Assembly: GCA_964564015.1 (NCBI GenBank)
Contig: CAZLZR010000018.1
Span: 1-64,000, forward strand
DNA: 64,000 nucleotides
Direction of reading: 5' to 3'
Origin: Acetivibrio sp964564015
GTDB lineage: Bacteria; Bacillota; Clostridia; Acetivibrionales; Acetivibrionaceae
The position numbers were made by a program, and so were the translations under genes. Positions within the stretch are counted from its first letter, which is position 1. The number at the start of each line of letters is the position of its first letter. Under the pieces are notes generated by a model, which worked only from the letters and a program-made list of their open reading frames with translations, had not been told where the DNA came from and did no database searches. This document shows positions 61,591 to 64,000 of the stretch, piece by piece.

Positions 61591-62571
61591 TTACTGTTTT
61601 TTAATTATATCCTCATCTCTTTCAATTGGTGTGTCAAAGGCCATATGAAAGTAAACTTCTCTTTTTTTGCCCTCAATAAGAAATTGCACTTTTTTTATAC
61701 CCTGAAGTTCCGTTAGTGAATTGACTATAGAATATATTGTCATTGTCTCTCCGGCAGAACCAGTATAATTATTGTCAACAAATTCCTTTGAAAGATTTAT
61801 TGTGCATACATCATCCTTTGTTTCAACAGATATAAGCCTTGTACCCTTAGGAATAACAGAATCAAGGCCAGTTGTCTCAGGGCCTTTAATCAATTCATTA
61901 ATAACTACTTCCTCAGTGCTCTTTCCTGATTTAAGATCTACCCCTCTTTTTTCAGGGACAACGAATTCTGCTTCAGAGTCACTGAAATACAATATAATTG
62001 TATCCCCTTTTTCGCCTTGAGATATAAGACTCTCATCAAGTTCAACCCTGCTTAATTCACCATAGGGTTGTCCACTTGGTCCTACCAGATCTTCACCTTC
62101 AACAAGTATCCTTACCTTTTCAATTCCCTCTATTTCAGTAAGTGTATTAACAACCGAAACCCATTCAACCAACTCAGCAATATCATTGGTATTACTATAT
62201 TCTTTAGAAAAGTCAACAACTGCAACATTACCTTCTCTGTCAATACCAAGTAGTTTCGTGCCTTCAGGCATCGGGTTCCTAAGGCTGTCGCTTTCAGGAC
62301 CATCAAGAAGAGCCTCCACTGCAGCTCTCATTATTTCATTATTCTTTATTGTAACTTCCCTTTCCTCTGCAACCAGGTTATCATTATCCGTAGTCGGAAA
62401 ATAAAGATTTAGTTTAATCGTTTGCTCTTCTACACTCGTATTTGCACTTTTTTGAGGTGTCGCTCCTACGTTGTTATTGCCATCACTTTTTTCATTATTT
62501 AGCAAATTGCTGCATCCCATCAAGGAAATCAATATCATCACTGCAGATAAAACTATCAGTACCTTTCTCAT
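61591..62571 (-). CDS. gerM: GerMN-domain lipoprotein (326 aa)
   Basis: Lipoprotein signal MRKVLIVLSAVMILISLMGC (Cys20), a polar linker, then two GerMN (sporulation/germination) domains of about 115 residues each: LNLYFPTTDNDNLVAEEREV...VAVVDFSKEY and ILYFSDSEAEFVVPEKRGV...CTINLSKEF, each ending with a VNTLTEIEGIEKVRILVEG-type helix-strand. In Bacillus subtilis GerM is an outer-forespore lipoprotein needed for sporulation and germination. Same strand as comEA, 167 bases downstream of it. Confidence 0.92.
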   Translation of the reverse strand: MRKVLIVLSAVMILISLMGCSNLLNNEKSDGNNNVGATPQKSANTSVEEQTIKLNLYFPTTDNDNLVAEEREVTIKNNEIMRAAVEALLDGPESDSLRNPMPEGTKLLGIDREGNVAVVDFSKEYSNTNDIAELVEWVSVVNTLTEIEGIEKVRILVEGEDLVGPSGQPYGELSRVELDESLISQGEKGDTIILYFSDSEAEFVVPEKRGVDLKSGKSTEEVVINELIKGPETTGLDSVIPKGTRLISVETKDDVCTINLSKEFVDNNYTGSAGETMTIYSIVNSLTELQGIKKVQFLIEGKKREVYFHMAFDTPIERDEDIIKKQ

Positions 62572-62738
62572 AATATTTCATCAGACTTAAACACAACTGT
62601 CTGACAGTGCTTCCCCCCTTAAAATTATTTCGCGCAAAAACACCATACACTTTTTTGCATCTATGTAACATTATACTTTCGATTTAAGTGCATGTCTATT
62701 TACAATATTTTTCTAAGCTTATATAATTTACTGAAGAG

Positions 62739-63509
62739 TCAATTAACAGAAATAAACTCTTTTATATCTCCAAATTTGCTCTCTCCTATTCCGGGAACAT
62801 TCATAATATCTTCTATCTTTTTAAAATTCCCTGATTTCTCCCTGAACGATATTATTTTGCTTGCAGTTGAAGGTCCGATTCCCGGCAATGCGTCGAGCTC
62901 CTCTTCTGTAGCAGTATTGATATTCACTTTCCCCTTTTTCCCCTTAGATAAATCATCTTCATCTTTCTCATTAATTATCGCACCCCCGCTGTCGCTTTTT
63001 ATTTCTACCCCTGAAAGATCCTGATTATGGGTTTTAGTGGGAGTTTGCAAATTCACTGAGGTATTTGTTTGTTGATTTTTCACATCACCCTTAGTTGGAG
63101 TCACAAAAGTCCTGGGATATATTTTTAACATAACATTATCCTGAAGCTCATAAGCAAGGTTAATATTTTCCATATCAGCTTTATCTGTCGGCCCCCCGGC
63201 CGCTTTAACAGCATCTTCAATTATCTGACCTTTTTTTAGTGTAACAACACCAGGTTTATTAACCTCCCCTACTACATATACCTTTATTTCTTCTACTATT
63301 TCATTTTGTTCAACGATATCAGTAGTCACGGGCAGACTGCTAACGCTTATGTCTTTTGTACCTGTGTTTTCAGGCTTACTTACTATTATTTCGCTTTTAT
63401 CCCTGCTAAGTAAGAAGCCGATTACCCCTATGCTAACGATAAGTGCTCCTACTAAAGCTAAAAATATGCCCATCTTCAGTTTTATTTCTTTATTAAATAT
63501 ATGATCCAC
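62739..63509 (-). CDS. comEA: ComEA-type DNA-binding competence protein (256 aa, GTG start)
   Basis: Start placed at GTG 63509, 10 bases behind TTGGAGGG; the TTG at 63527 overlaps the ribosome binding site. One N-terminal membrane anchor (about 14-34), an extracytoplasmic linker, an SLBB/SoxL-type domain (about 60-135: EIKVYVVGEVNKPGVVTLKKG), a polar linker, and the C-terminal (HhH)2 domain (VNINTATEEELDALPGIGPSTASKIISFREK ... IMNVPGIGESKFGDI). Binds incoming double-stranded DNA at the cell surface. No comEC follows; gerM is downstream. Confidence 0.92.
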   Translation of the reverse strand: MDHIFNKEIKLKMGIFLALVGALIVSIGVIGFLLSRDKSEIIVSKPENTGTKDISVSSLPVTTDIVEQNEIVEEIKVYVVGEVNKPGVVTLKKGQIIEDAVKAAGGPTDKADMENINLAYELQDNVMLKIYPRTFVTPTKGDVKNQQTNTSVNLQTPTKTHNQDLSGVEIKSDSGGAIINEKDEDDLSKGKKGKVNINTATEEELDALPGIGPSTASKIISFREKSGNFKKIEDIMNVPGIGESKFGDIKEFISVN

Positions 63510-63972
63510 GACCTGGCTTCCCTCCAATACATTTTGCCATTTGTACCGGCCATAATATTGTTTGGATAAATTGCATTAAAGCTACAAAATTTATATACAT
63601 AAATTTATTTATTCGATATATATTTACTTTTATCCTTTAATTTCTATAGTAATTTTTGCTTATCAACTACTCATCCGTTTTATTTTTTGATATACTTTTA
63701 TAGATGTGAGTCCATATTCATCCTCATTATCAATAATATTTTATTTGCAAATTGTTAGCTATTGTCTTAATATAGTTACTGGCATGTTTTTTCTAAAATG
63801 TTTGTTTTTATTACAAAATTTTTAGAAAGTATAGTTCCACAATTTTAGCAGCAAACATTACTACTTTGATTTTAGCTACTGCTGCGATAAGTTTATTTAA
63901 TATTTAACAAAATAAACAGCTTAAATTTCTATATTTTACACATAATAGTACTATACAGATTGGGAGGCACAC
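63510..63972. other. intergenic region upstream of a partial gene
   Basis: AT-rich, with a GCAGC...GCTGC imperfect hairpin (about 63849-63891) related to those at 60.8-61.06 kb. Promoters of comEA and of the plus-strand gene at the edge must lie here. Confidence 0.45.
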
Positions 63973-64000
63973 ATGAAAAAATTTTTTATAGGTGTAATTT
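63973..64000 (+). CDS. 5' end of a gene cut by the window edge
   Basis: GGGAGG lies 6 bases before an ATG, and the visible codons give MKKFFIGVI, the beginning of a probable signal peptide or membrane segment. Nothing more can be said. Confidence 0.5.

Overview
The window looks like the chromosome of a low-GC, spore-forming, cellulose-degrading Clostridium (order Oscillospirales/Clostridiales, Acetivibrio/Hungateiclostridium type). The grounds are strong AGGAGG ribosome binding sites, sporulation genes (prkA-yhbH-spoVR, gerM), several modular cellulases with CBM3 domains, one type I dockerin (so a cellulosome exists), T-box and L20-leader regulation, and a clostridial agr module. The species cannot be named from the sequence alone.

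Layout. 0-6.7 kb: small orphan genes, a dockerin-bearing GH9 cellulase (-), a MetF-like protein (+) and an uncharacterised protein. 6.9-9.4 kb: tRNA-Thr(CGU), a small unknown gene and a membrane HExxH protein. 9.5-14.2 kb: a purine/SAH salvage cluster (PNP, SAH hydrolase, MTA/SAH deaminase) with an MFS transporter upstream. 14.5-19.4 kb: prkA, yhbH, spoVR. 20-25.5 kb: an orphan membrane protein with two prealbumin-like domains, a Tyr/Pro-rich beta-sandwich protein, trpB2 and an unknown gene. 25.8-28.4 kb: a GEMM (cyclic dinucleotide) riboswitch followed by a free GH5-CBM3-CBM3 cellulase. 28.5-29.3 kb: two half-size TauE/SafE proteins. 29.7-33.1 kb: the N-degron operon clpS-clpA-aat. 33.2-35.4 kb: a DUF3810-like HExxH membrane protein and a polytopic membrane protein. 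35.4-44.2 kb: a 2927-residue cyclic beta-1,2-glucan synthase. 44.5-49.9 kb: housekeeping genes (TrmH-type methyltransferase, rplT, rpmI, infC with its leader, thyX, thrS with its T-box). 50.1-52.5 kb: an agr quorum-sensing module (agrC-like kinase, agrD, agrB). 52.8-57.5 kb: a 1570-residue GH48-GH9-CBM3c-CBM3b cellulase with a lipobox, transcribed divergently from agrBD. 57.6-60.7 kb: a PMT/GT39 protein O-glycosyltransferase with a CBM-like N-terminus and a lone BlaI-type repressor. 61.2-64 kb: a small membrane protein, gerM, comEA and the start of a further gene.

The most notable region is 50-60 kb. A peptide quorum-sensing cassette sits back to back with a one-chain exo/endo cellulase (the CelA idea with a different domain order), and a protein O-mannosyltransferase-type gene follows. 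The gene pair cellulase + GT39 resembles the arrangement known around CelA in Caldicellulosiruptor. Together with the riboswitch-controlled GH5 enzyme, this suggests that the non-cellulosomal cellulases are controlled by signalling (cell density, cyclic dinucleotides), separately from the dockerin enzyme at the left end. That link is inference.

The window also carries a family of about 100-bp interspersed palindromic repeats (three near-identical copies at 14.3, 33.1 and 61.5 kb; diverged copies at 16.1 and 60.7 kb) that lie between genes. No CRISPR array, rRNA, transposase gene or prophage was seen.
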